From an uncultured Oscillospiraceae bacterium (lineage in GTDB: Bacteria; Bacillota; Clostridia; Oscillospirales; Oscillospiraceae), in contig CAJUCA010000020.1 of assembly GCA_910585265.1 (NCBI GenBank), forward strand, positions 1 to 50,799: a DNA stretch of 50,799 bases. The letters run 5' to 3'. Both the position numbers and the translations under genes were made by a program. Shown here piece after piece: positions 7,497 through 16,012 of the stretch. The first letter of the stretch is position 1; every line of letters starts with the position of its first letter. The notes under the pieces are model-generated. The model was given only the letters and a program-made list of their open reading frames with translations. It was not told the DNA's origin and ran no database searches.

Positions 7497-8819
7497 ATGA
7501 AGAAAGCTCTTGCATTGATCGCATTGATCCTCGCCCTGATGATGGTCCTGAGCCTGGCCTCCTGCGGCGGCGAGCCCACGGAGACCAAGGGTCCCGAGAA
7601 CCCCAACACCTCCGCCCCCGAGACCCAGAAGCCCGACGACGGCCCCACTGACGGCGAGGTCGCCAACAAGGACAAGCCCCTGGTGTGGTTCAACCGTCAG
7701 CCCTCCAACAGCTCCACCGGCGAGCTGGACATGACCGCCATGAACTTCAACAAGGACACCTACTACGTGGGCTTTGACGCCGTGCAGGGCGCGGAGCTCC
7801 AGGGCGAGATGATCCTGGAGTACATCAAGGCTCACATCGACGAGATCGACCGCAACGGCGACGGCGTCATCGGCTACGTGCTGGCCATCGGCGACATCGG
7901 CCACAATGACTCCGTGGCCCGTACCCGCGGCGTCCGCAAGGCTCTGGACACCGCCGTGGAGGAGAACGGTGCCATCAAGTCCGACGCGGTTGGCGTCAAC
8001 GCGGACGGCACCGCCACCGCCGTCAAGGACGGCACCCTGGAGATCAACGGCAAGACCTACACCGTCCGTGAGCTGGCCTCTCAGGAGATGAAGAACTCCG
8101 CCGGCGCGACCTGGGACGCCGCCACCGCCGGCAACACCATCGGCACCTGGGTGTCCACCTTCGGCGATCAGATCGACATCGTGGCCTCCAACAACGACGG
8201 CATGGGCATGGCCATGTTCAACGCCTGGTCCAAGGAGAACAAGGTTCCCACCTTCGGTTATGACGCCAACGCCGACGCGGTGGCCGCTATCGCCGACGGT
8301 TACGGCGGCACCATCAGCCAGCACGCCGACGTGCAGGCTTACCTGACCCTGCGTGTGCTGCGCAACGCCCTGGACGGCGTGGACGTTGACACCGGCATCG
8401 GCACCGCCGACGACGCGGGCAACGTGCTGAGCGACGACGTGTACAAGTACGTGGAGGCCGAGCGTTCCTACTACGCCCTGAACGCGGCGGTTACCGCTGA
8501 GAACTATCAGGACTTCCTGGACGCCACCAAGCCCTACGGCCCCGTGAGCAACCAGCTGAGCACCGACAGCCATCCCACCAAGAGCGTGTGGCTGAACATC
8601 TACAACGCGGCGGATAACTTCCTGAGCGCGACCTATCAGCCCCTGCTGCAGAACTACGATGATCTGCTGAACCTGACCGTGGAGTACATCGGCGGCGACG
8701 GCCAGACCGAGGGCAACATCACCAACCGTCTGTCCAACCCCAGCCAGTATGACGCCTTTGCCATCAACATGGTGAAGACCGACAACTCCGCCTCCTACAC
8801 CGCCCTGCTGAACCAGTAA
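7497..8819 (+). CDS. mglB: Galactose/methyl-galactoside ABC transporter, substrate-binding lipoprotein
   Basis: A 440-residue type I periplasmic-binding-protein lipoprotein that captures galactose-type sugars outside the membrane. A signal peptide ends LMMVLSLASC with lipidated Cys23, followed by a charged linker. A calcium-binding EF-loop-like segment, IDRNGDGVIGYV, is typical of MglB. ASNNDGMGMAMFNAW and GYDANADAVAAI are the usual PBP sugar-binding regions. The start at 7497 is set by AAGGAGA 6 nt upstream and by the signal peptide; upstream in-frame ATGs lie in the hairpin leader. Codon use is biased toward a narrow set, consistent with high expression. mglA and mglC follow. Confidence 0.92.
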   Translation: MKKALALIALILALMMVLSLASCGGEPTETKGPENPNTSAPETQKPDDGPTDGEVANKDKPLVWFNRQPSNSSTGELDMTAMNFNKDTYYVGFDAVQGAELQGEMILEYIKAHIDEIDRNGDGVIGYVLAIGDIGHNDSVARTRGVRKALDTAVEENGAIKSDAVGVNADGTATAVKDGTLEINGKTYTVRELASQEMKNSAGATWDAATAGNTIGTWVSTFGDQIDIVASNNDGMGMAMFNAWSKENKVPTFGYDANADAVAAIADGYGGTISQHADVQAYLTLRVLRNALDGVDVDTGIGTADDAGNVLSDDVYKYVEAERSYYALNAAVTAENYQDFLDATKPYGPVSNQLSTDSHPTKSVWLNIYNAADNFLSATYQPLLQNYDDLLNLTVEYIGGDGQTEGNITNRLSNPSQYDAFAINMVKTDNSASYTALLNQ

Positions 8820-8870
8820 TGGGCTGTAAGCGTCTGGGGGAATCCCCGCGCTGACAAGTGAATGACTCGC

Positions 8871-8940
8871 TATCAGGGAGAGGGACTTCTCCGTTCGGAG
8901 GGAATAACGCTCCGTCCGGCGGGAGGAACTCTCCCTGATA
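8871..8940 (+). promoter_or_regulatory. Intercistronic hairpin between mglB and mglA
   Basis: TATCAGGGAGAG (8871-8882) pairs perfectly with CTCTCCCTGATA (8929-8940), and a small CTCCG/CGGAG stem sits inside. It lies in the 197-bp mglB-mglA gap and has no U tract. Such structures usually protect the upstream binding-protein mRNA and lower expression of the following ATPase gene. Confidence 0.6.
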
Positions 8941-9016
8941 CGCGTTTTAGAAACGACGCGGCAGGTCCGGCAGCTTGCCGGGACTGCTAATCTGCAAAAC
9001 AGGGGGAGTGACGAGT

Positions 9017-10525
9017 ATGGCTGATGGAAAAGGCGATGTCGTCCTGTCGATCCGTGGTATGAGCAAGTCGTTCGGCCGAAACCGGGTGCTTGACCATATC
9101 AACCTGGATCTGAAGCGGGGGAGCATCATGGGGCTGATGGGCGAGAACGGCGCGGGCAAGTCCACCATGATGAAATGCCTTTTCGGCACCTACCAGAAGG
9201 ACGAGGGAAAAATCTACTTAAACGGGAAGGAGATCAGCTTCTCCGGCCCCAAGGACGCCCTGGAAAACGGGATCGCCATGGTTCACCAGGAGCTGAACCA
9301 GTGCCTGGAGCGGAGCGTGACCGACAACCTGTTCCTGGGGCGGTATCCCACCAATTCCGTGGGGATCGTGGACGAGGGCGGCATGAAAAGGAAGGCCGCC
9401 GAGCTGTTCCGCAAGCTGGGCATGACGGTGAACCTGAGCCAGCCCATGCGGAATATGTCGGTGTCCCAGCGGCAGATGTGCGAGATCGCCAAAGCGATTT
9501 CCTACAACTCCCAGGTGATTGTGCTGGACGAGCCCACCTCGTCCCTGACGGTCCAGGAGGTAGCCAAGCTCTTTGAGATGATGCGGATGCTGAAGGAGCA
9601 GGGAATTTCGCTCATCTATATCTCCCACAAGATGGACGAGATCTTTGAGATCTGCGACGAGATCTCCGTGCTGCGGGACGGCAATCTGGTGATGACCAAA
9701 AGCTCCAAGGACACCAACATGAACGAGCTGATCACCGCCATGGTGGGCCGCTCCCTGGAGAGCCGCTTCCCTCCGGTGGACAATGTCCCGGGCGGCACCA
9801 TTCTGTCGGTGCAGCACCTGTCCACCAAGTTTGCCCCCCACCTCCAGGACGTGACCTTCGACGTGCGGGAGGGGGAGATCTTCGGGCTGTACGGGCTGGT
9901 GGGCGCGGGGCGCACCGAGCTGCTGGAGACCATTTTCGGTGTGCGCACCCGGGCGGCGGGCCGCGTGTACTTTAAGGATCGGCTGATGAACTTCAACAGC
10001 GCGAAGGAGGCCATTGAACACGGCTTCGCCATGATCACCGAGGAGCGCAAGGCCAACGGCCTGTTCCTGAAATGCGACCTGACGTTCAACACCACCATCG
10101 CCAGCCTGGAGCAGTATAAGGTGGGCCCGGCCCTGTCCAACCCGAAGATGGTAAAGGCCACCGGTAAGGAGATCAAAACCATGCGCACCAAGTGCATGGG
10201 GCCGGACGACATGATCACCAGCCTGTCCGGCGGCAACCAGCAGAAGGTGATCTTCGGCAAGTGGCTGGAGCGGGAGCCTCAGATCTTCATGATGGACGAG
10301 CCCACCCGGGGCATTGACGTGGGCGCGAAATACGAGATCTACGAGCTGATCATCAAGATGGCGAAGCAGGGCAAGACGATCATCGTCGTCTCCTCTGAGA
10401 TGCCGGAGATTCTGGGCATTACCAACCGGATCGGCGTCATGTCCAACGGCTACCTCTCCGGAATTGTAAACACCGCGGAGACGGATCAGGAGGAGCTTCT
10501 GCGCCTCAGCGCGAAATATCTGTAA
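9017..10525 (+). CDS. mglA: Galactose/methyl-galactoside ABC transporter, ATP-binding protein
   Basis: A 502-residue tandem ABC ATPase energising sugar import. The first domain has Walker A GENGAGKST, the signature-like MSVSQRQMCEIAKA and Walker B VIVLDEPTSSL. The second domain has a degenerate Walker A (GLVGAGRTELLE), the signature LSGGNQQKVIFGKWLE and Walker B FMMDEPTRGID. This asymmetry is normal for MglA/RbsA/XylG ATPases. The start at 9017 follows AGGGGGAG by 8 nt; an earlier in-frame ATG at 8975 lacks a good site. mglC begins 13 bp downstream. Confidence 0.93.
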   Translation: MADGKGDVVLSIRGMSKSFGRNRVLDHINLDLKRGSIMGLMGENGAGKSTMMKCLFGTYQKDEGKIYLNGKEISFSGPKDALENGIAMVHQELNQCLERSVTDNLFLGRYPTNSVGIVDEGGMKRKAAELFRKLGMTVNLSQPMRNMSVSQRQMCEIAKAISYNSQVIVLDEPTSSLTVQEVAKLFEMMRMLKEQGISLIYISHKMDEIFEICDEISVLRDGNLVMTKSSKDTNMNELITAMVGRSLESRFPPVDNVPGGTILSVQHLSTKFAPHLQDVTFDVREGEIFGLYGLVGAGRTELLETIFGVRTRAAGRVYFKDRLMNFNSAKEAIEHGFAMITEERKANGLFLKCDLTFNTTIASLEQYKVGPALSNPKMVKATGKEIKTMRTKCMGPDDMITSLSGGNQQKVIFGKWLEREPQIFMMDEPTRGIDVGAKYEIYELIIKMAKQGKTIIVVSSEMPEILGITNRIGVMSNGYLSGIVNTAETDQEELLRLSAKYL

Positions 10526-10538
10526 GGGGGGAAGGGCA

Positions 10539-12197
10539 ATGGCAGACAACACAAAAATTTTGACCGCGGAGCAGGAGCAGCAGCTCCGTCAGCCCATCGA
10601 CAGCTACGTGGGCGGCATTCAGGAGCAGATCAACGCCCTGCGGAAAGACGGCACGGACCGGGTCATCGACATTCAGAGCGCGCTGGACAGCCTGAAGCGG
10701 GACCGCATTTACACCGCCCAGGAGAAGGCGGACAAGCAGGCCCGGCTCCGGAAGGAGCTGGAGCAGGCCAAGGCGGTGGAGGCCCGGAACAAGGACCAGA
10801 TCGCCAAGCTCATCGCCGACGCCGAGGGCTACCTCAAGGCCCACTTCGACAAGGAATACTATCAGGCGGTGGCGGCCAGCTGCGCCGAGGAGAAAGTGCT
10901 GGTCCGGGAGAACTACCAGGCCGCGGTGGCGGAGCTGGAAAAGACCCATCAGGCCACCATGGCCAAGCTGACGGACGCCCAGGAGATCAAGGACGAGAAG
11001 TACGTCCACAAGAACCGCCTGTTCGACGCCAAGATGAAGCTGGCCAAGGATCTCCAGGACGTGAAGGACCGCAGGCACGCCGCCTTCGATCATCAGTACC
11101 ACCTGATCGATCTGCTGCGTATGTCCCGGTTCACCTTCAGCGAGACCCTGGCCCAGCGGTGGGAAAACTACAAGTACAGCTTCAACGCCCGGAACTTCCT
11201 GCTTCGCAACGGCCTGTACTTAGCGATCGCGGTGATCTTCATCGCCCTGTGTATCGCCACCCCCATCGTCAAGGGGCCCAAGGTTCAGCTGCTGACGATG
11301 AACAACGTTCTGAACATCCTCCAGCAGGCGTCCCCCCGGATGTTCCTGGCCCTGGGCGTGGCGGGCCTGATCCTGCTGGCGGGCACCGACCTGTCCATCG
11401 GCCGTATGGTGGGCATGGGCATGACCGCCGCCACCATCATCATGCACAAGGGCATCAACACCGGAGGCGTGTTCGGGCATATCTTTGACTTCACCGGACT
11501 GCCCGTGCTGGCCCGGGTGATCCTGGCCCTGCTGGTGTGTATCGTGCTGTGCACGATTTTCACCACCATCGCCGGATTCTTCACCGCCAAGTTCAAAATG
11601 CACCCCTTCATTTCCACCATGTCCACCATGCTGGTGATCTTCGGCCTGGTGACCTACGCCACCAAGGGCGTGTCCTTCGGCGGCATTGAGGACACCATCC
11701 CCAAGATGATCATTCCCCGGATCAACGGCTTCCCCACCATCATTCTCTGGGCGATAGCCGCCGTGGCCATTGTGTGGTTCATCTGGAACAAGACCACCTT
11801 CGGCAAGAACCTGTACGCCGTGGGCGGCAACCCGGAGGCGGCCTCCGTGTCCGGCATCTCCGTGTTCAAGGTGACGGTGGGCGCGTTCATCATGGCGGGC
11901 ATCCTGTACGGCTTCGGCTCCTGGCTGGAGTGCATCCGGATGTTCGGCTCCGGCTCCGCGGGCTACGGCCAGGGCTGGGAGATGGACGCCATCGCGGCCT
12001 GCGTGGTGGGCGGCGTGTCCTTCACCGGCGGCATCGGCAAGATCTCCGGCGTGGTGACGGGCGTGTTCATCTTCACCGCCCTGACCTACTCCCTGACCAC
12101 CCTGGGCATTGACGCCAACCTCCAGTTTGTGTTCTCCGGCATCATCATCCTGGTGGCCGTCATGCTGGACTGCCTGAAGTACGTCCAGAAGAAGTAA
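10539..12197 (+). CDS. mglC: Galactose/methyl-galactoside ABC transporter permease with coiled-coil N-terminus
   Basis: A 552-residue permease, about 200 residues longer than standard MglC (about 335). Residues 1-215 are hydrophilic, rich in Glu/Lys/Gln/Ala heptads and predicted as long coiled coil (for example EKADKQARLRKELEQAKAV). From about 222 the BPD_transp_2 permease begins with LYLAIAVIFIALCIATP, followed by about ten spans, the ATPase-contact region and GGVSFTGGIGKISGVVTG. The extension would lie in the cytoplasm beside MglA and may regulate assembly or couple to another protein; this is inference. Last gene of mglBAC, followed by a strong terminator. Confidence 0.92.
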   Translation: MADNTKILTAEQEQQLRQPIDSYVGGIQEQINALRKDGTDRVIDIQSALDSLKRDRIYTAQEKADKQARLRKELEQAKAVEARNKDQIAKLIADAEGYLKAHFDKEYYQAVAASCAEEKVLVRENYQAAVAELEKTHQATMAKLTDAQEIKDEKYVHKNRLFDAKMKLAKDLQDVKDRRHAAFDHQYHLIDLLRMSRFTFSETLAQRWENYKYSFNARNFLLRNGLYLAIAVIFIALCIATPIVKGPKVQLLTMNNVLNILQQASPRMFLALGVAGLILLAGTDLSIGRMVGMGMTAATIIMHKGINTGGVFGHIFDFTGLPVLARVILALLVCIVLCTIFTTIAGFFTAKFKMHPFISTMSTMLVIFGLVTYATKGVSFGGIEDTIPKMIIPRINGFPTIILWAIAAVAIVWFIWNKTTFGKNLYAVGGNPEAASVSGISVFKVTVGAFIMAGILYGFGSWLECIRMFGSGSAGYGQGWEMDAIAACVVGGVSFTGGIGKISGVVTGVFIFTALTYSLTTLGIDANLQFVFSGIIILVAVMLDCLKYVQKK

Positions 12198-12214
12198 TTT
12201 CCCTCCGAAAAACC

Positions 12215-12256
12215 AAAACCGCCGCGAAACGGGTGCTCCGCTTCGCGGCGGTTTTT
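12215..12256 (+). terminator. Rho-independent terminator of mglBAC
   Basis: AAAACCGCCGCGAA (12215-12228) pairs with TTCGCGGCGGTTTTT (12242-12256), a 14-bp perfect stem with a U tract, 17 nt past the mglC stop. Confidence 0.9.
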
Positions 12257-12452
12257 CTGCGCCCTCCCGCCGGGAAAGGGGCGGGCCTTGGGGCATGACG
12301 CCGGCAGGGAAGCTCATTCCTTTGGCTCTCTCAGGCCGGAGAGAAAACGGGGCGTGGCTGGTCCCGCCCTCCAGGGCCTGTGGGGGCAGGAGCGGTGAAG
12401 CTCCGTTTCATGATTACCTCCGTTTCCATTGGGGTATCCTCCCTGCGGGGTG
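12257..12452. other. Intergenic stretch with no recognised feature
   Basis: Between the mgl terminator and the palindromic element at 12456 neither strand shows a supported gene, RNA or promoter. Short open frames here lack ribosome binding sites and recognisable products. Confidence 0.5.
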
Positions 12453-12455
12453 TAA

Positions 12456-12616
12456 GAGCCTGTTTAAAATCTGGCGGAATGCCAGACAGGCGCGGATTTT
12501 TTCGCTGGGCAAGGCGATTTGACGCAGGAATACTTTGTGTATTTCAAGTCAAATCAACGCGGCCCAGCGGAAAAAGATGTGCCGGGATGGCGTTTTGATA
12601 GATTTTAAACAGGCTC
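12456..12616. mobile_element. MITE-like long palindrome with 17-bp terminal inverted repeats and TAA duplication
   Basis: 161-bp element. GAGCCTGTTTAAAATCT (12456-12472) is the exact complement of 12600-12616, and TAA flanks both ends (12453-12455, 12617-12619). The interior is itself an imperfect palindrome: CGCTGGGC near 12502 pairs with GCCCAGCG near 12562, and GATTTGA with TCAAATC near the centre, so a transcript would form one long hairpin. The GAGCCTGTTTA-type ends and TNA duplication resemble IS5-family elements, suggesting a non-autonomous derivative. No transposase is encoded. Confidence 0.6.
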
Positions 12617-12702
12617 TAAGGCCCCCGCAGGTTTCGGTTACTATAATGGGAGAAAAAGCAAGAGCGATAAGGCAGGAATTTAGGCAAAATTTACAAATCC
12701 CA

Positions 12703-12743
12703 TGGACAAACCCTGGAAGATGTGCTAAAATGAAACCGTTTCA
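12703..12743 (+). promoter_or_regulatory. Promoter with LacI/CcpA-type operator before the HAD phosphatase gene
   Basis: TGGACA (12703-12708), 17-bp spacer, TAAAAT (12726-12731) with an extended -10 TGC. Overlapping the last base of the -10 and covering the start point is TGAAACCGTTTCA (12731-12743), an inverted repeat matching LacI-family and cre-like operators. A repressor bound here should block initiation. No LacI-family gene is present in the window. Confidence 0.65.
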
Positions 12744-12790
12744 AGGGCTTTGAAAAAATTTTTCCAGCCAGTGGGAGAAGGGGGGAGCGT

Positions 12791-13591
12791 ATGGCCCGCA
12801 TCACGGAAAAGCGTCTGTTCCTGCTGGACATGGACGGCACGATCTACCTGGATCACACCCTGTTCCCCGGCACGATCCCCTTTCTGGAGGCGGTAAAGGG
12901 GCGGGGGGGACGGTATCTGTTCCTCACCAACAACTCCTCCAAGTCGGTGGACGCCTATGTGGAGAAGCTGGGGGGCATGGGGATACGCGCCGTCCGGGAG
13001 GACTTCCTCACCTCGGTGGACGCGCTCATTGCGGATCTGGCGGGGAGGCCGCCCTTCAAGCTGTGCTACGCCTTCGGCACGGAGAGCTTCCAAAGCCAGC
13101 TCCGGGCGGCGGGGGTGCCTGTCACCTCCCGGCTGGACGACGGAGTGGACTGCCTGCTGATGGGCTTCGACACGGAGCTGACCTTTCAGAAGCTGGAGGA
13201 CGCCTGCATCCTGCTGAACCGGGGGGTGGACTTCATCGCCACCAACCCGGACTGGGTGTGCCCCACCTGGTACGGCTCGGTGCCCGACTGCGGCAGTGTG
13301 TGCGAGATGCTGTACCGGGCCACAGGCCGCAGGCCCCGGGTGATCGGCAAGCCCCAGCCCGCCATGGCCCGGCTGGCGTTGGAGCGCACGGGCTTCCCGG
13401 CGGAGGCGGCCCTCATGGTGGGGGACAGGCTGTATACCGACATCGCCTCCGGGGTGAACGCCGGAATCGACACCGCCTTTGTCCTGTCCGGCGAGGGGAC
13501 GCGGGCGGATTTAGAGGGGGGCGGGGCGTGCCCCACCTGGGTGTTTGAGGACATCGCCGCCCTCCACCGGGCCTGGGCGGGGGAGGAGTAG
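12791..13591 (+). CDS. HAD-IIA family sugar-phosphate/p-nitrophenyl phosphatase (NagD-like)
   Basis: A 266-residue cytoplasmic phosphatase. Motif I LFLLDMDGTIYLD holds nucleophile Asp13 and acid/base Asp15; motif II is in YLFLTNNSSKS; a type IIA cap follows; motif III Lys lies in RVIGKPQPAMA; motif IV is in ALMVGDRLYTDIASG. This layout is that of NagD/AraL/phosphoglycolate-type phosphatases. GGGGGGAG precedes the ATG. It heads a plus-strand series with the MFS transporter and glycerophosphodiesterase genes. The operator-bearing promoter suggests control by carbon source. Substrate unknown. Confidence 0.88.
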   Translation: MARITEKRLFLLDMDGTIYLDHTLFPGTIPFLEAVKGRGGRYLFLTNNSSKSVDAYVEKLGGMGIRAVREDFLTSVDALIADLAGRPPFKLCYAFGTESFQSQLRAAGVPVTSRLDDGVDCLLMGFDTELTFQKLEDACILLNRGVDFIATNPDWVCPTWYGSVPDCGSVCEMLYRATGRRPRVIGKPQPAMARLALERTGFPAEAALMVGDRLYTDIASGVNAGIDTAFVLSGEGTRADLEGGGACPTWVFEDIAALHRAWAGEE

Positions 13592-13666
13592 GAAACAGGC
13601 CCCGGACTGAGCCGGTTGGGATTTGCTCCAAAAAGCGGGGGATGCCCCGGGAAAGAGCGTGAAGGA

Positions 13667-15013
13667 ATGAACGAACTGAAGCTGAACAACAAACGCACGA
13701 TTTTAGTGGGGCTGGCCTTCCTGTCCATCAGTGCCTTCTGGCAGATGTACGACAATCTGGTGCCGCTGATCCTTCGGGAGACCTTCCACATGGACGAGTC
13801 CCTCACCGGCATGATCATGGCGGCGGACAATATCCTGGCCCTGTTCCTTCTGCCCCTGTTCGGCGGGCTGTCCGACCGGTGCGGGCTGGGGAAGCTGGGC
13901 CGCCGCACCCCCTTTATCCTGGCGGGCACCGCCGGGACGGTGGTGCTGATGAACCTGCTGCCCGTGCTGGACAACAGCTACTACGCCGCCGCCGCCCCCT
14001 TCAAGCTGGCGAGCTTCGTCATCGTGCTGGGGCTGCTGCTGATCTCCATGGGCACCTACCGCTCCCCGGCGGTGGCCCTCATGCCCGACGTGACCCCCAA
14101 GCCCCTGCGCTCCAAGGGAAACGCCATTATCAACCTGATGGGCGCGGTGGGCGGCGTGATCTACCTGGGGGTAAGCGTGATCCTCTATCCCGCGGAAAAG
14201 ACCCGGGGGTTGGAGCACGTGAATTACCAGCCCCTGTTCCTCATTGTGGCGGGCATTATGGCGGTGTCGGTGATGGTGCTGCTGCTCACCATCCGGGAGC
14301 CGAAGCTGGCGTTGGAAAACCAGGCGTTGGAGAAAAAGCACCCGGAATGGAACCTGGCCAAGGACGACGGCAGCGGCAGCGAGGTGCTGCCCGGCCCGGT
14401 GAAACGGAGCCTGATCTTCCTGCTGGCCTCCATCGCCCTGTGGTACGCGGGGTATAACGGCGTGACCACCTGGTTCTCCACCTACGTGGCCGAGGTGATG
14501 GGAGAGGGCATCGGGGGCACCAACACCTGCCTCATGGTGGCTACGGTGGGGGCCATCGTATCCTATATCCCCATCGGTATGGCGGCCTCCAAATTCGGCC
14601 GGAAGCGCACCATCCAGGCGGGGGTGATCCTGCTGGCGGCCTGCTTCCTGGCGGGCTTCCTGCTGACCGTCCGGGCCAGCACCATCACCCCGGTGATGTA
14701 CGTGGCCTTCGCCCTGGTGGGGCTGGCCTGGGCCGCCATCAACGTCAACTCCCTGCCCATGGTGGTGGAGATGTGCCGGGGCTCCGACGTGGGCAGGTTT
14801 ACTGGCTACTACTACACCGCATCCATGACCGCCCAGGTGATCACGCCGGTGCTGGCGGGCACGCTGATGAAGCATATCAGCTATCAGGTGCTGTTCCCCT
14901 ATGCCGCGTTTTTCGTGGCCATGAGCTTTGTCACCATGCTGTTCGTCCGCCACGGCGACAGCAGGGCGCAGGCCAAGACGGGCCTGGACGCCTTCGAGGA
15001 TATGGACGACTAA
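13667..15013 (+). CDS. MFS transporter, SLC45/sugar-porter-like
   Basis: A 448-residue polytopic membrane protein with about 12 hydrophobic spans and MFS signatures such as GGLSDRCGLGKLGRRTPFIL (loop 2-3) and AASKFGRKRTIQAG (loop 8-9). The FWQMYDNLVPLIL first helix and NPxNALMPDVTP-like region (VALMPDVTPKPLRSKGNAI) resemble SLC45-type sugar/proton symporters. The start at 13667 is preferred by homology-like N-terminus, though its ribosome site is poor (AAGGA only 1-2 nt away); the frame is open 17 codons further upstream. It follows the HAD gene after 75 bp and precedes the glycerophosphodiesterase gene by 21 bp. Confidence 0.82.
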   Translation: MNELKLNNKRTILVGLAFLSISAFWQMYDNLVPLILRETFHMDESLTGMIMAADNILALFLLPLFGGLSDRCGLGKLGRRTPFILAGTAGTVVLMNLLPVLDNSYYAAAAPFKLASFVIVLGLLLISMGTYRSPAVALMPDVTPKPLRSKGNAIINLMGAVGGVIYLGVSVILYPAEKTRGLEHVNYQPLFLIVAGIMAVSVMVLLLTIREPKLALENQALEKKHPEWNLAKDDGSGSEVLPGPVKRSLIFLLASIALWYAGYNGVTTWFSTYVAEVMGEGIGGTNTCLMVATVGAIVSYIPIGMAASKFGRKRTIQAGVILLAACFLAGFLLTVRASTITPVMYVAFALVGLAWAAINVNSLPMVVEMCRGSDVGRFTGYYYTASMTAQVITPVLAGTLMKHISYQVLFPYAAFFVAMSFVTMLFVRHGDSRAQAKTGLDAFEDMDD

Positions 15014-15034
15014 GAAGCAAAAGGAGAGGTCGCG

Positions 15035-15871
15035 ATGAAAGCCATCACAGCAATCAGTCTGGCCGCCCTGGGGACGGCGGGGGCGTGGTGCGCCCTGCTG
15101 CGCCCCCGGCGGAACCAGCCGGGATGGGATAAGCTGGAAGGGGTGAAGTATGCCCACCGGGGCCTGCACAATGCGGACAAGGGTATTCCGGAGAACTCCC
15201 TGGCGGCCTTCCGGCTGGCGGTGGAGGGCGGCTTCGGCGCGGAGCTGGACGTCCACCTGATGGCGGACGGGGAGCTGGCGGTGGTCCACGACAGCGACCT
15301 CACCCGTGTGTGCGGCAGGGCGGCGTGCATCGAGGATCTCACCGCCGCCGAACTGCCGGGCTATCCCCTTATGGGGACGGGGGAGACCATCCCCCTGTTC
15401 CGGGAGGTGCTGGCCCTGTTCGCGGGCAGAATGCCCCTGATCATCGAGCTGAAGGTGGAGCGGGGAAACGCCGATGCCCTCACCGACGCGGTGATGGCGG
15501 AGCTGTCGGGCTGGAGCGGGACGTACTGCGTGGAGTCCTTCCACCCCGGGGTGCTGCTGCGGCTGAAGGAGAAGTACCCCTGGGTGATCCGGGGCCAGCT
15601 CAGCGAGAACTTCCTCCGGGGGGGCGAGGTCCACGGCCTGTCCCTGCCGGCCCGGTTTGCCCTCACCAACCTGCTGACCACGGGGCTTACCCGGCCCGAT
15701 TTCGTGGCCTACAGGTGGCAGGACCGGGGGAACCTGTCCCTGCGGCTGATGCGGGGGCTGTACGGCGTCCACGAGGTGGGCTGGACCGTGCGGGATCAGG
15801 ACACCCTGGACGGGCTGGCGGAGGAGGGGGTGCCCTCCATCTTCGAGGGCTTTCTGCCGGAGAATTCTTAG
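15035..15871 (+). CDS. Glycerophosphodiester phosphodiesterase family protein
   Basis: Hydrolyses glycerophosphodiesters to glycerol-3-phosphate and an alcohol. The 278-residue TIM-barrel protein carries the GDPD signature: AHRGLHN (catalytic His), PENSLAAF, GAELDVHLMADGELAVVHD (metal-binding Glu/Asp and second catalytic His) and the C-terminal GWTVRDQD. Residues 1-22 are hydrophobic, either an uncleaved signal anchor or signal peptide, so it may act at the membrane. AAAGGAGAGG precedes the ATG. It is the last gene before a hairpin terminator. Confidence 0.9.
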   Translation: MKAITAISLAALGTAGAWCALLRPRRNQPGWDKLEGVKYAHRGLHNADKGIPENSLAAFRLAVEGGFGAELDVHLMADGELAVVHDSDLTRVCGRAACIEDLTAAELPGYPLMGTGETIPLFREVLALFAGRMPLIIELKVERGNADALTDAVMAELSGWSGTYCVESFHPGVLLRLKEKYPWVIRGQLSENFLRGGEVHGLSLPARFALTNLLTTGLTRPDFVAYRWQDRGNLSLRLMRGLYGVHEVGWTVRDQDTLDGLAEEGVPSIFEGFLPENS

Positions 15872-15879
15872 TACAGTTA

Positions 15880-15912
15880 GGGCCTGGTGCACAAAAGTTG
15901 TGCATCAGGCCC
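15880..15912 (+). terminator. Hairpin terminator after the glycerophosphodiesterase gene
   Basis: GGGCCTGGTGCACAA (15880-15894) pairs with TTGTGCATCAGGCCC (15898-15912), 15 bp with one mismatch and a 3-nt loop. The following sequence GCTTTG is only weakly U-rich. Confidence 0.6.
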
Positions 15913-16012
15913 GCTTTGTCCATGGCTTGTCCCGGCTGGTTCCCGTATACTTTGTTCTAATAAAGCCGCCCCGTCCTATGGCGGGGCTTTGATGGTTGAG
16001 GAGGGACGGCGT

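Noticed and set aside
12295..12753. Three short plus-strand open frames across the mgl-HAD gap
   Set aside because: They run through the palindromic element and promoter, lack ribosome sites and resemble no protein family.
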